Source: Candidatus Latescibacterota bacterium (lineage in GTDB: Bacteria; Latescibacterota; UBA2968; UBA8231). Taken from it: DNA of 9,865 nucleotides. The notes beneath the pieces were generated by a model that was given only the letters and a program-made list of their open reading frames with translations, did not search any database and was not told the DNA's origin. A program made the position numbers and the translations under genes. The DNA lies in assembly GCA_022827165.1 (NCBI GenBank), contig JAJDTN010000078.1, positions 1 to 9,865 on the forward strand, written 5' to 3'. Positions 1 through 7,007 of this stretch are shown in pieces. Each line of letters begins with the position of its first letter. The first letter of the stretch is position 1.

Positions 1-2
1 TC

Positions 3-1895
3 CTATTTCAGGAGGGTGACCTTCTTGTTCAGTCTCAGATCGGGGGCCTCGATCTTGTAGAGGTAAACACCGGAAGCGACGGCGGCCCCGTTGTCGTCGG
101 TGCCGTCCCAGGTGATGTCGAAGTTGCCCGGGCCGAGGCGCTGGTCGGCCAGGGTGGCCACCTTCTGACCCTGCTCGTTGTAGACCGTGACCCGGATATC
201 CGCCTCCCAAGGCAGGGAGAAGCGGACCGTGGTCTCCGGGTTGAAGGGGTTGGGGTAGGCGTCGCTGACCGAGTAGCCGGCGGGCACCGTCCCTCCCACC
301 TCGGCCACGTCGGTGGACATCCCCAGACTCACCTTCTGCTGGTCGTACGGATAGTGGGCGAGGGGATGGTGCGGCGAGATGGTGATGTCGTCGGAGACCC
401 AGTCGTTGGACGGGATGGCGTCGCCGAAGCCGCCGATCTGCATGTGCAGGCCGTCCCAGTCGGTGTCGTCGTCGATGATGCAGACGTACTGGGACCAGGT
501 GAGAGGCGTGTTCTTGGGCTCGAACTTGAACAGGCCCGACCCGTCCGAGCCGAGCATGGCGCCGAAGCTGGTGTTGTCGCGGCCGTTCTCGCAGACCGAA
601 ACCCAGCCGTCGGGGGCCGAGAACAGGGAGTACTTGAAGTTCGGGGCCTCGGTGTGGCCGTAGATCAGGTCGCCGAAGGTGCCGTCGGCGCTGTTGTAGG
701 CCTGGGTGTCGCCGAAGCCGTCACCGTTGCGGTTGGCCCACTTGAGGTTGCCGTCGTAGTCGAAGCGGGCGATCACCGAGGTGTGGTGGGAGGTCATGGT
801 GAGCCCCCACGGATCCGGGCTGCCATCGTAGAAGGCGGCCAGCTCCATGGGGCCGCCCACGCGGTCGGCGCCCTTGTTGTCGTAGAGGAAGAGGTCGGTC
901 ATGTCCCAGCTGTCGACCTTCTCGCCCGTCTCGATCGAGTACGCGGCGAGCTGGGCCTCGGTGCCCGACACCCCCGCGGTGAGGTAGGCGATGGTCTTGT
1001 CGGGGTTGCTGGCGATCGTCCGCTGGCCGGCGCTGCCGCCGAGGTCCTCGACGTTGATGACGCCGTTGACGCCGCCGAAGTCCTCGCCCCAGTCCTCGAC
1101 GGTGGCGACGGAGTTGGCGTCCCAGTCGATGGTCAGGCGCTCGAGGAAGTTGCTCTGGCCGATGGCGATGGCCTCGCTGTAGTCGTCATTGAGGAAGACC
1201 GCCGAGAGGGGCCTGGCGCCGCCGGCGTCGTTGACGGCCGTCAGCTGCATAGTGTCGTAGCCCTCGAAGTTCTCGACCCAGTCGTTGTTCATGTCGTTGA
1301 CGAAGTTGAAGTCGAAGATCTGCTCCCGGCCGAGGTCCCAGTACGGGCGCCCGGGGGCCCCCAGCTTGCGGAAGACGGCGCCGGCCACCAGGTGGGGGAA
1401 GGCCTCGTCGTCGAAGGCGGCCAGGTGCAGCGTGTAGGAACCAGGCCCGACTACGTTGCCGGCGTTGTCGCGGCCGTTCCAGGTGATCGTGTTGTCGCCC
1501 TCGTCCATGCGCTCGCCGGCGGACTTGTACACGAGGTAGTCGACGCCCTCGTACACGTGCCAGCCGGGCTGGTCGCGCAAGGGATCCTTGTAAGGAGCAT
1601 CGCCCTCGCCCTCGATGGTCAGGGGCGGGTTCTGGCCGGAGGTGTAGACGATGAGCCAGACGGTGGCCCCGCTGCCTTCCAGCGTGAAGTTGACCTCGAG
1701 ATCCGAGCCGTCGAAGGCATAGTCGGGGAAGTCCGACAGGCCTTCGATCTTGAGCACGGTGGGCGCGCCGCCGCTGGTCATGTCCGAAAGGGACGTGACG
1801 TCGGGGTTGCCTGCGTGGAGGAACTGGGCACTCGCGGTCCCTGCGAGGAACAGGAGCGTTGCCGCACCCGCGATGCCGATGCGTCTGAGTTGCAT
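3..1895 (-). CDS. Secreted protein with N- and C-terminal FlgD-like Ig domains (sorting-type C terminus)
   Basis: A 630-residue exported protein of unknown specific function. Residues 1-23 form a Sec signal peptide (MQLRR, hydrophobic core, cleavage near ASA|QF). Residues about 44-162 look like a FlgD-type Ig fold, with the signature TITWNGRDNAGNVVGPGSY at about 136-154. Residues about 215-500 contain repeated beta-strand units such as IARFDYDGNLKWANRNGDG (375-393), suggesting a propeller-like or PQQ-like middle, but I cannot name a family. A YPNPFNPETTVRFSLP linker (547-562) leads into a second FlgD-like domain with DITWDGTDDNGAAVASGVY (593-611), ending in NKKVTLLK. This end resembles the type A sorting-style C termini of FCB-group secreted proteins; whether it is cleaved or anchored here is inference. 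The ATG is supported by GGAGAGA about eight bases upstream and by the signal peptide. The stop is TAG. It is separated by 162 bp from the CBM9 gene and may have its own promoter. Confidence 0.9.
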   Translation of the reverse strand: MQLRRIGIAGAATLLFLAGTASAQFLHAGNPDVTSLSDMTSGGAPTVLKIEGLSDFPDYAFDGSDLEVNFTLEGSGATVWLIVYTSGQNPPLTIEGEGDAPYKDPLRDQPGWHVYEGVDYLVYKSAGERMDEGDNTITWNGRDNAGNVVGPGSYTLHLAAFDDEAFPHLVAGAVFRKLGAPGRPYWDLGREQIFDFNFVNDMNNDWVENFEGYDTMQLTAVNDAGGARPLSAVFLNDDYSEAIAIGQSNFLERLTIDWDANSVATVEDWGEDFGGVNGVINVEDLGGSAGQRTIASNPDKTIAYLTAGVSGTEAQLAAYSIETGEKVDSWDMTDLFLYDNKGADRVGGPMELAAFYDGSPDPWGLTMTSHHTSVIARFDYDGNLKWANRNGDGFGDTQAYNSADGTFGDLIYGHTEAPNFKYSLFSAPDGWVSVCENGRDNTSFGAMLGSDGSGLFKFEPKNTPLTWSQYVCIIDDDTDWDGLHMQIGGFGDAIPSNDWVSDDITISPHHPLAHYPYDQQKVSLGMSTDVAEVGGTVPAGYSVSDAYPNPFNPETTVRFSLPWEADIRVTVYNEQGQKVATLADQRLGPGNFDITWDGTDDNGAAVASGVYLYKIEAPDLRLNKKVTLLK

Positions 1896-1902
1896 GGGAC
1901 TG

Positions 1903-1909
1903 TCTCTCC
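1903..1909 (-). promoter_or_regulatory. Ribosome binding site for the FlgD-domain secreted protein
   Basis: The minus strand reads GGAGAGA here, about seven to eight bases before the ATG at 1895. It is a good Shine-Dalgarno match and supports the start that carries the signal peptide. Confidence 0.6.
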
Positions 1910-1977
1910 GGAAGTGGATGGAAAGGATGATGGTGAGCGATCTCGCGCGAAAACAGTCAGTTACGGGCTGTGGCCAG

Positions 1978-1992
1978 GGCCCGCGTCGGGCC
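1978..1992. other. Small GC hairpin in the gap downstream of the CBM9 gene
   Basis: GGCCCG, loop CGT, CGGGCC gives a perfect 6-bp stem with a 3-base loop about 65 bases after the CBM9 stop. No T tract follows on the minus strand, so it is not a convincing intrinsic terminator. It could be a transcript-stabilising or attenuating hairpin, or chance in GC-rich DNA. Confidence 0.25.
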
Positions 1993-2013
1993 GGACCGGG
2001 GAAAACAGACCGA

Positions 2014-2042
2014 ACGGTAGGTCACCTGCCGGTGGAAGTCAA
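2014..2042 (-). promoter_or_regulatory. Candidate promoter for the FlgD-domain secreted gene
   Basis: On the minus strand TTGACT (2042-2037) is a 5/6 match to a sigma70-type -35 box, with a 17-base spacer to TACCGT (2019-2014), which is only a 3/6 match to the -10 box. Transcription from it would leave a leader of roughly 110 bases before the ATG at 1895. The sigma-factor preferences of this organism are unknown, so this is a weak call. An alternative is read-through from the upstream transglutaminase/CBM9 unit. Confidence 0.25.
2015..2031. promoter_or_regulatory. Imperfect 17-bp palindrome, possible operator
   Basis: CGGTAGGT - C - ACCTGCCG has 8-bp arms with one mismatch, centred on 2023. 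It lies in the 162-bp gap upstream of the FlgD-domain gene and overlaps the -10 box and spacer of the candidate promoter, the usual place for a repressor operator. It is noncoding for the assigned genes. Function is inferred from symmetry and position only. Confidence 0.3.
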
Positions 2043-2057
2043 GCGATTTTCCTGCGG

Positions 2058-2903
2058 TCAGCGGGAGCCGGCGGCGCCGGCCGGGCGCCCGGAGAACACG
2101 GCGATTCCGAACCGCTCGGGGACGTGGAACTGGGGCTTCGGCGTCCCCGAGTCGGACCACATGGCGTACTGACCCGCCGTCCGGCCGGCGCAGCGGTTCA
2201 GGTTGAGGCGCCAGCGGTCGCCGTCCTGCGGCGGGATGCGGCCCCCGAGGTGGCGGAAGTTGTCGAAGGGAATGGCGATCTCGAGGACCCAGCCCGTGTC
2301 CCGGTCGGAGTGGTCGTTGAGGGTGCCGTCGATGGTGGTGGCGATGCGCACCCCCTCGCTCTGCCACCCGGCTCCCCCGGTGAGCCGCTGGCCGTCCCGC
2401 CAGAAGGTGACGTAGTCGAGCAGGGTCTCGAGGACGTTCATCTCGTAGCCATAGTAATTGAACACATGATCGGGGTTGGGGGTCGCGAAGATCTCCACCG
2501 TGTCTTCGAGGTAGGTGGCCCCGTCGTGGTCGCGGATCTCGGCGCCGATGTAGGGGTCTGCACACTTGTACACGATGAACAGGTCGGTCGCGCTCCAGAG
2601 CATGCGCACCTCGGTCTCCTGCACGGGCTCGGCCGCGTCGTGGAGCCAGGGGACGATCAGCTCGATGGGGGCCGCGGCCTGCCAGTCCTCCTCGTCGGCG
2701 CGGCCGTCGACGGTGATCCCCGAGGAGACGCGCTCGATGGTGTACGAGGGCAGCTCCGACGGAGGCGGGAGCACGCGGCCGGGAAGGTCGTCGCCGGCCC
2801 ACAGCGGCAGGCCGGCCAGGGCCAGCAGGGCGGCGGCCGCGGCGAGGCGCCGAGCCGCCCTCGGGATCGGCGGATCCGGCCTGCGCCGGCGGGGCCCCGT
2901 CAT
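2058..2903 (-). CDS. Secreted CBM9-like carbohydrate-binding protein
   Basis: A 281-residue protein with an export signal: an arginine-rich N terminus (MTGPRRRR) and a hydrophobic stretch at about 16-35, cleavage probably near LWAG|DD. The rest is one family 9 carbohydrate-binding (DOMON-type) beta-sandwich at about 55-270. Visible family landmarks are ITVDGRADEEDWQAAAPI (63-80), EVRMLWSATDLFIVYKCADP (98-117), LEDTVEIFATPNPDH (132-146), YYGYEMNVLETLLDY (150-164) and GWVLEIAIPFDNF (204-216). There is no catalytic domain, so it is likely a binding protein outside the cytoplasm; the ligand (sugar, or another small ligand as in some DOMON-type domains) is not readable from sequence. The ATG overlaps the stop of the upstream transglutaminase-like gene as ATGA, which points to translational coupling and fixes the start. 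The same reading frame stays open about 2 kb further upstream, but there it only shadows the transglutaminase gene. Confidence 0.88.
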   Translation of the reverse strand: MTGPRRRRPDPPIPRAARRLAAAAALLALAGLPLWAGDDLPGRVLPPPSELPSYTIERVSSGITVDGRADEEDWQAAAPIELIVPWLHDAAEPVQETEVRMLWSATDLFIVYKCADPYIGAEIRDHDGATYLEDTVEIFATPNPDHVFNYYGYEMNVLETLLDYVTFWRDGQRLTGGAGWQSEGVRIATTIDGTLNDHSDRDTGWVLEIAIPFDNFRHLGGRIPPQDGDRWRLNLNRCAGRTAGQYAMWSDSGTPKPQFHVPERFGIAVFSGRPAGAAGSR

Positions 2904-4987
2904 GCCACCAGGCTCACGGAACTGACGACGCCCGTCCACCCGGAGCGATTGCGGCTGCGCGCCTCCAGGGTGTTCATCCCCGCGCGCAGCGGCCATTCCA
3001 GGGGGGCTGCCGTCTCCTGCCAGCGGCCCCGGTCGAGACGCGCCTCGAAGGCGGCGAAGTCGGGCGTCCGCGTCTCCAGGTGCACCCGCGCCGCCATGGG
3101 GTCGGCGGTGGTCTCCACGGTGAGGCGGGTCTGGTTGAGGGTGGGGTAGAAGTCGGCGCGGCGGTTGGTGTGGTGGGAGAAGTGCGGCAACGGGGGCACC
3201 CCGTCGTCGGCCCAGTTGAGGTAGCCGTCCCAGGACCAGACCTCGGTCCCCTGGCTCACCGGCAGGGGCCGCTGGCGGCTGAAGACGTCGAAGCGCGGCA
3301 CGACGCGGAAGTGGCAGAAGCTGCGGAACAGGAACAGGGCGCCGTGGTCGCCGGCGTTGCAGGGGTGCTCGTAGTCGCCGTCCCAGTAGGCGATGGGCAG
3401 GTCCTCCACGAGCTTGTCGAGATCCTGGTAGTAGAGGTAGGGGCGGTCCCAGCGCTCGACGCGGTCGAGGCGGTCCACGAGGGCGCGGTGGATCTCCTCC
3501 GTGTCCAGCGGCACCAGGGTCCTGCGGTCGTACCAGTAGTAGTCGCGGGTGGCGTCGAGGTGGATCCACTTGCCGTGGTCGTTCGACCAGACCTCGGCGA
3601 TCTCGTGCCCCGTCATGCCCTCGCTGTGGAAGTTCAGGTGGCGGGCGGGGATGCCGAAGCTCTGCAGGGCGGCCACCAGCACCACGTTGGGGTAGAGGCA
3701 CATCCGGTCCCGCCGCCGCTGCGAGTACTCGTTCATCACGATCTGGCAGTCCGGCCCGCGCTCGAGGTCGATCCAGGCGAGCGCGTCCCAGGGGAAGTGG
3801 CGGCAGTCCCCGAGGGGGATGTGGTAGGCCCAGCGGTGCAGCCGCTGGATCGCCTCGAACTCGGTCTGGGCGCCGGCGACGACGGCGTCCAGCTCGCACT
3901 CCCGGCGCAGCTGGACCAGCGGCCGGCAGCGGGGGTTCTCGTGGGGCATCTCCCAGGAGGAGCGCAGGATGGCGGGGTTGTGGGTCTGCGCCACGCGCGG
4001 CGCCGGCTCCGGGCCGGGCAGGATGTCCGCCTCCATCTCGATCCCGCGCAGGGCCGGGGTCACCGTGGGGTCGGCGGTGTGGAAGCGGACCTCCCACTGC
4101 AGGTAGCGGCCCCGCAGGCCGGACACGGGGCGGCCGGCCTCGCACGGCTGCCAGTCGCTCCAGCCGCCGGCGTCGGGACAGGGCCCGGCGCCGCTGCGGC
4201 AGACCAGGTCCAGGCCGGCCGGCACCGGGGTGTCCGCATCCCAGGCGAGGCGGGCGGACTCCACGCGATGAAGGCTCCGGAGCACCGAACCGCCTTCGCC
4301 GGCGGCGTCGACAACCGGTGAACGCAGGCGGCCGGAGGGGCGGTAGCGGTCGAGGGCGATACGCAGGACAAGCTCGCCCCGCTCCCCGGTCCAGGTGCGG
4401 CCGCCGTCGTCGCTGCGTTCCGTGGCGTGGGGCAGGACGACGGGGTCCTCCATGCCTTTGTGGAAGTCGCGGTAGTCGGCCACCATGAGCTGCCAGCCGG
4501 GACCGCCGCCGTCGCACCGGACGGTGATCTCGTTCTCCCCCGGCCGCAGGGCGCCGGCGGGGAGGTCCACGTAGTACCAGCGGCTCCAGTTCAGCTCCTG
4601 GTACTGCCGGGCCTCGGGAGCCGCCTCCGTGGAGGGGGGGCGCCGGACCTCGCGGCCGTTGACCGAGAAACACAGGGTGGTGGAGTTGTCCTCGGCCTCG
4701 AGGGCGATGAAGGCGAGCTGCGCCCCGTGGCACGCGGCATCGTCGAGGTGGAGGCGCTTGCGGTAGACCCTCTCTCCCGAGAGTTCCACGAAAGGCTCGA
4801 TCCCCGGCTCGTCGGAGCGTCCCGAGCCGGGGGAGTCGTTCTCCGCCACCTCTCCGCGGAAGAGGTGGATCTCCTCCTCCCCGCCGCCCTTCCACAACCC
4901 GGCCGCCGACTCGGCCTCGGCGTACAGCGCCTCCGCCTCCCACGACTGCCGGATGGTCCGCAGCCCGGTGCCCGTCTCTGTGGTCAT
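2900..4987 (-). CDS. Transglutaminase-like (papain-fold) protein with flanking beta-sandwich domains
   Basis: A 695-residue protein with a transglutaminase-like core at about 370-485. The likely catalytic triad is Cys430 (in DRMCLYPNVVLVAALQSFG), His461 (in MTGHEIAEVW) and Asp478 (in WIHLDATRD); the Cys-to-GIPAR spacing fits the family. Such domains hydrolyse or cross-link peptide bonds; the substrate is unknown. Before the core, residues about 65-175 look like a sugar-binding-type sandwich ending in PGWQLMVADYRDFHKG, and about 205-320 form a second sandwich (RYRPSGRLRSPVVDAA; GRYLQWEVRFHTADPTVTP). Residues about 620-695 form a C-terminal Ig-like module. I see no signal peptide, and there are 13 cysteines. 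The chosen ATG has GGAGGA just upstream; the frame is open back to an ATG at 5143, but that extension would run into the divergent membrane gene and still gives no signal peptide. First gene of a unit with the CBM9 gene (ATGA overlap). Confidence 0.87.
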   Translation of the reverse strand: MTTETGTGLRTIRQSWEAEALYAEAESAAGLWKGGGEEEIHLFRGEVAENDSPGSGRSDEPGIEPFVELSGERVYRKRLHLDDAACHGAQLAFIALEAEDNSTTLCFSVNGREVRRPPSTEAAPEARQYQELNWSRWYYVDLPAGALRPGENEITVRCDGGGPGWQLMVADYRDFHKGMEDPVVLPHATERSDDGGRTWTGERGELVLRIALDRYRPSGRLRSPVVDAAGEGGSVLRSLHRVESARLAWDADTPVPAGLDLVCRSGAGPCPDAGGWSDWQPCEAGRPVSGLRGRYLQWEVRFHTADPTVTPALRGIEMEADILPGPEPAPRVAQTHNPAILRSSWEMPHENPRCRPLVQLRRECELDAVVAGAQTEFEAIQRLHRWAYHIPLGDCRHFPWDALAWIDLERGPDCQIVMNEYSQRRRDRMCLYPNVVLVAALQSFGIPARHLNFHSEGMTGHEIAEVWSNDHGKWIHLDATRDYYWYDRRTLVPLDTEEIHRALVDRLDRVERWDRPYLYYQDLDKLVEDLPIAYWDGDYEHPCNAGDHGALFLFRSFCHFRVVPRFDVFSRQRPLPVSQGTEVWSWDGYLNWADDGVPPLPHFSHHTNRRADFYPTLNQTRLTVETTADPMAARVHLETRTPDFAAFEARLDRGRWQETAAPLEWPLRAGMNTLEARSRNRSGWTGVVSSVSLVA

Positions 4988-4991
4988 CCTC

Positions 4992-4998
4992 TCCTCCG
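4992..4998 (-). promoter_or_regulatory. Ribosome binding site that sets the transglutaminase-like start
   Basis: The minus strand reads GGAGGAGAGG directly before the ATG at 4987, a strong Shine-Dalgarno sequence with about four to six bases of spacing. It favours this start (MTTETG) over the in-frame ATGs further upstream at 5143 and 5098. Confidence 0.65.
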
Positions 4999-5013
4999 CG
5001 CGCTTGTCACCCG

Positions 5014-5026
5014 GTGGCGCCGCCAC
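5014..5026. promoter_or_regulatory. Perfect 13-bp palindrome in the divergent promoter region
   Basis: GTGGCG - C - CGCCAC has perfect 6-bp arms centred on 5020. It sits inside the spacer of the candidate plus-strand promoter (-35 at 5004-5009, -10 at 5027-5032), so a bound protein could control both divergent genes. Its GC-only core makes chance occurrence more likely than for a mixed sequence. Confidence 0.3.
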
Positions 5027-5057
5027 TATCTCAACTCCGGAATACCGGCCGAAACCT

Positions 5058-7007
5058 ATGTCGACCTCGACACCCCACGCCACCCGCGGGTCCGGCATCA
5101 CCCCCCGCTCCCTGCTGGTGGGCTCGCTGATGACGGTGTGCATCGGCGTCGGCGCCCCCTACAGCAACATGATCCTCCGGGGCTCCAACTTCGCCCTCGA
5201 CTTCAGCACCGCCGGGGCGATCTTCCTGTTCTTCCTCTTCGTCCTCGGGGTGCAGACGGCCCTGCGGCTGCTGCACCCGGGCCTCGGACTGCGGCGGGAG
5301 GAACTCGTCGTCGTCTACGTGATGGCCATGGTGGGCTGCGCCATCCCGAGCATGGGGCTCACCGAGTACCTGCTGCCGATCACGGCGGGAGCCGTCTACT
5401 ACGCCACCCCGGAGAACGACTGGGCCACCGTCGTCCACCCCTTCATCCGCGACGGCCTGGTCCCGGAGCCGCGGGCGGCGAAGGACTTCTACGAGGGCCT
5501 GCCCGAGGGCGCCCCCGTGCCCTGGGAGGCGTGGGTCGTGCCGCTGGCCCACTGGATCCCGCTGATCCTGGCGGTGTACCTGGCCATGATCTGCATCGTC
5601 GTCGTCCTGCGGCGCCCGTGGATCGAGACCGAGCGCCTGAACTTCCCCCTCGTGCAGGTGCCGAGCGCGATGATCGAGGAGGGGCCCCGTCCGCGCGCCC
5701 TGAACCCGTTCTTCCGCAACCCGGTCATGTGGGCCGGCTTCGCCATCCCCTTCGTCATCGGCTGCGTCAAGGCGCTGCACAACTACTACGACTTCTTCCC
5801 CGACATCGTCCTCGAGACGATGGTGCCCCTGTTCCGGGGCACGACGCAGCAGAAGATCGCCGTGAGCTTCCCCATGGTCGGCTTCGCCTACCTGGTGAAC
5901 CTCGACATCGCCTTCAGCATCTGGTTCTTCAACCTCGTGGGCCGCGTCCAGGAAGGGACCTTCGGCATCCTCGGCGTGGCCAGCACCGAGCGCCTCAACT
6001 TCGCCTCCTTCCCGATCTTCGCCCACCAGGGGATGGGTGCGATGATCGTCCTCGTCCTCCTCGGCCTGTGGACGGCTCGAAGCCACATCCGCCGGGTCGT
6101 GCGCAAGGCCCTGCGCGGCGACCCGGAGGTCGACGACAGCGACGAGATCCTCTCCTACCGCACCGCCGTGCTGGGACTGCTGGCCAGCGCCCTCTTCGTC
6201 GGCGCCTGGCTCTGGCACGCCGGCATGGCCCTGTGGGTGGTGCCGATCTACCTCTTCGCCATGTTCCTGCTCTTCGCCGGCATCACCCGCGTCGTGGCCG
6301 AGGGCGGGGTCGCCGCCACCCGGGCGCCGCTCATCGCCTCCGACTTCGTCACCTCCGGCTTCGGCAGCGCCGTCCTCGGGGCCCAGACGCTCACCGCCAT
6401 GGGCTTCACCTACGTGTGGGCCGCCGACATCCGCACCTTCGTCATGGCCTCCTGCGCCAACGGCCTCAAGCTCGCCCAGGAGCACCTCGGGAGACGGCGG
6501 CGCGGACTGTTCTGGGCGATGGTCCTGGCCATCGGCCTGAGCCTGGTCTCGTCGATCTGGGCGGTGATGTACTGGAGCTATACCCACGGCGGCGTGAACC
6601 TGGAGCCCTGGTTCTTCCTCAGCGGGCCCCAGGTGCCGTTCAACTTCGTCACCCGCGAGGCGGCCACGCCGGACGGGCCCGACCTGGTGGGGTGGATCTC
6701 GACCGGCGTCGGCAGCGTGGTCATGGCGGCGCTCATGCTGGCGCGCCAGCACTTCTTCTGGTGGCCCCTGCACCCGCTGGGCTACGCCGTCAGCGCCAGC
6801 ACCTACCTGACGAACCACATCTCCTTCAGCGTCTTCCTCGCCTGGCTCCTGAAGGCGGTGATCCTCAAGTACGGCGGCCCCACCCTCTACCGCGCCGCCC
6901 GCCCCTTCTTCCTCGGCCTCATCGCCGGCCAGTTCACGGTGGCCGGCCTGTGGTTGGTGATCGACCACTTCACCGGCATGAGCGGCAACAGCATCTACTG
7001 GGTCTGA
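5058..7007 (+). CDS. Polytopic membrane protein, OPT-like DUF6785/DUF6784 type
   Basis: A 649-residue inner-membrane protein with about 12-14 hydrophobic segments, for example near residues 50-70, 83-112, 160-186, 222-243, 268-295, 322-340, 368-410, 484-508, 545-563 and 588-640. Its style (early PYSNMILRGSNFALDF at 34-49, RPWIETERLNFPLVQVP at 186-202, RVVAEGGVAATRAP at 411-424, FFWWPLHPLGYAVS at 566-579) matches the uncharacterised DUF6785/DUF6784 proteins, distantly like oligopeptide (OPT) transporters. Transport is therefore likely, but the substrate is unknown. The ATG at 5058 gives the usual family N terminus; the frame is open to an ATG at 4953, but that would overlap the divergent transglutaminase gene. 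No good Shine-Dalgarno is visible. The gene ends in TGA inside the 3' end of the convergent FG-GAP/TPR gene (13-bp overlap). Its divergent pairing with the transglutaminase/CBM9 unit suggests a shared regulator or substrate. Confidence 0.88.
   Translation: MSTSTPHATRGSGITPRSLLVGSLMTVCIGVGAPYSNMILRGSNFALDFSTAGAIFLFFLFVLGVQTALRLLHPGLGLRREELVVVYVMAMVGCAIPSMGLTEYLLPITAGAVYYATPENDWATVVHPFIRDGLVPEPRAAKDFYEGLPEGAPVPWEAWVVPLAHWIPLILAVYLAMICIVVVLRRPWIETERLNFPLVQVPSAMIEEGPRPRALNPFFRNPVMWAGFAIPFVIGCVKALHNYYDFFPDIVLETMVPLFRGTTQQKIAVSFPMVGFAYLVNLDIAFSIWFFNLVGRVQEGTFGILGVASTERLNFASFPIFAHQGMGAMIVLVLLGLWTARSHIRRVVRKALRGDPEVDDSDEILSYRTAVLGLLASALFVGAWLWHAGMALWVVPIYLFAMFLLFAGITRVVAEGGVAATRAPLIASDFVTSGFGSAVLGAQTLTAMGFTYVWAADIRTFVMASCANGLKLAQEHLGRRRRGLFWAMVLAIGLSLVSSIWAVMYWSYTHGGVNLEPWFFLSGPQVPFNFVTREAATPDGPDLVGWISTGVGSVVMAALMLARQHFFWWPLHPLGYAVSASTYLTNHISFSVFLAWLLKAVILKYGGPTLYRAARPFFLGLIAGQFTVAGLWLVIDHFTGMSGNSIYWV

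Larger units (their letters stand above)
4988..5057. promoter_or_regulatory. Divergent intergenic control region
   Basis: These 70 bp are the only noncoding DNA between the start codons of the transglutaminase-like gene (minus) and the membrane protein gene (plus), so at least one promoter should lie here or just inside the neighbouring genes. On the plus strand TTGTCA (5004-5009), a 17-base spacer and TATCTC (5027-5032) is a candidate promoter for the membrane gene, with a leader of about 20 bases. I found no clear Shine-Dalgarno before its ATG, and no convincing minus-strand promoter. Confidence 0.4.

Noticed and set aside
1978..1992. The hairpin after the CBM9 gene as an intrinsic terminator
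   Set aside because: The stem is only 6 bp and no T-rich stretch follows on the minus strand.
1957..2802. A 281-codon minus-strand frame overlapping the CBM9 gene
   Set aside because: It has the same length as the CBM9 protein by coincidence, but is an Arg/Pro/Ala-rich shadow with no signal peptide or domain pattern.
354..3149. A 931-codon open frame on the plus strand opposite the secreted, CBM9 and transglutaminase genes
   Set aside because: Its product is low-complexity in Val, Gly, Asp and Glu with no domain pattern, and it crosses three well-supported minus-strand genes; long antisense frames are expected at this GC content.
2904..4943. Upstream extension of the CBM9 reading frame, which would make a 961-residue protein or a frameshift fusion with the transglutaminase
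   Set aside because: The extension is Arg/Pro/Gly-rich shadow sequence, while the overlapping frame encodes a full transglutaminase-like domain; the ATGA junction and signal peptide give a normal start at 2903.
4953..5057. An earlier in-frame start for the membrane protein at 4953
   Set aside because: It would overlap the start of the divergent transglutaminase gene and its ribosome binding site, and adds a stretch unlike the start of the family.
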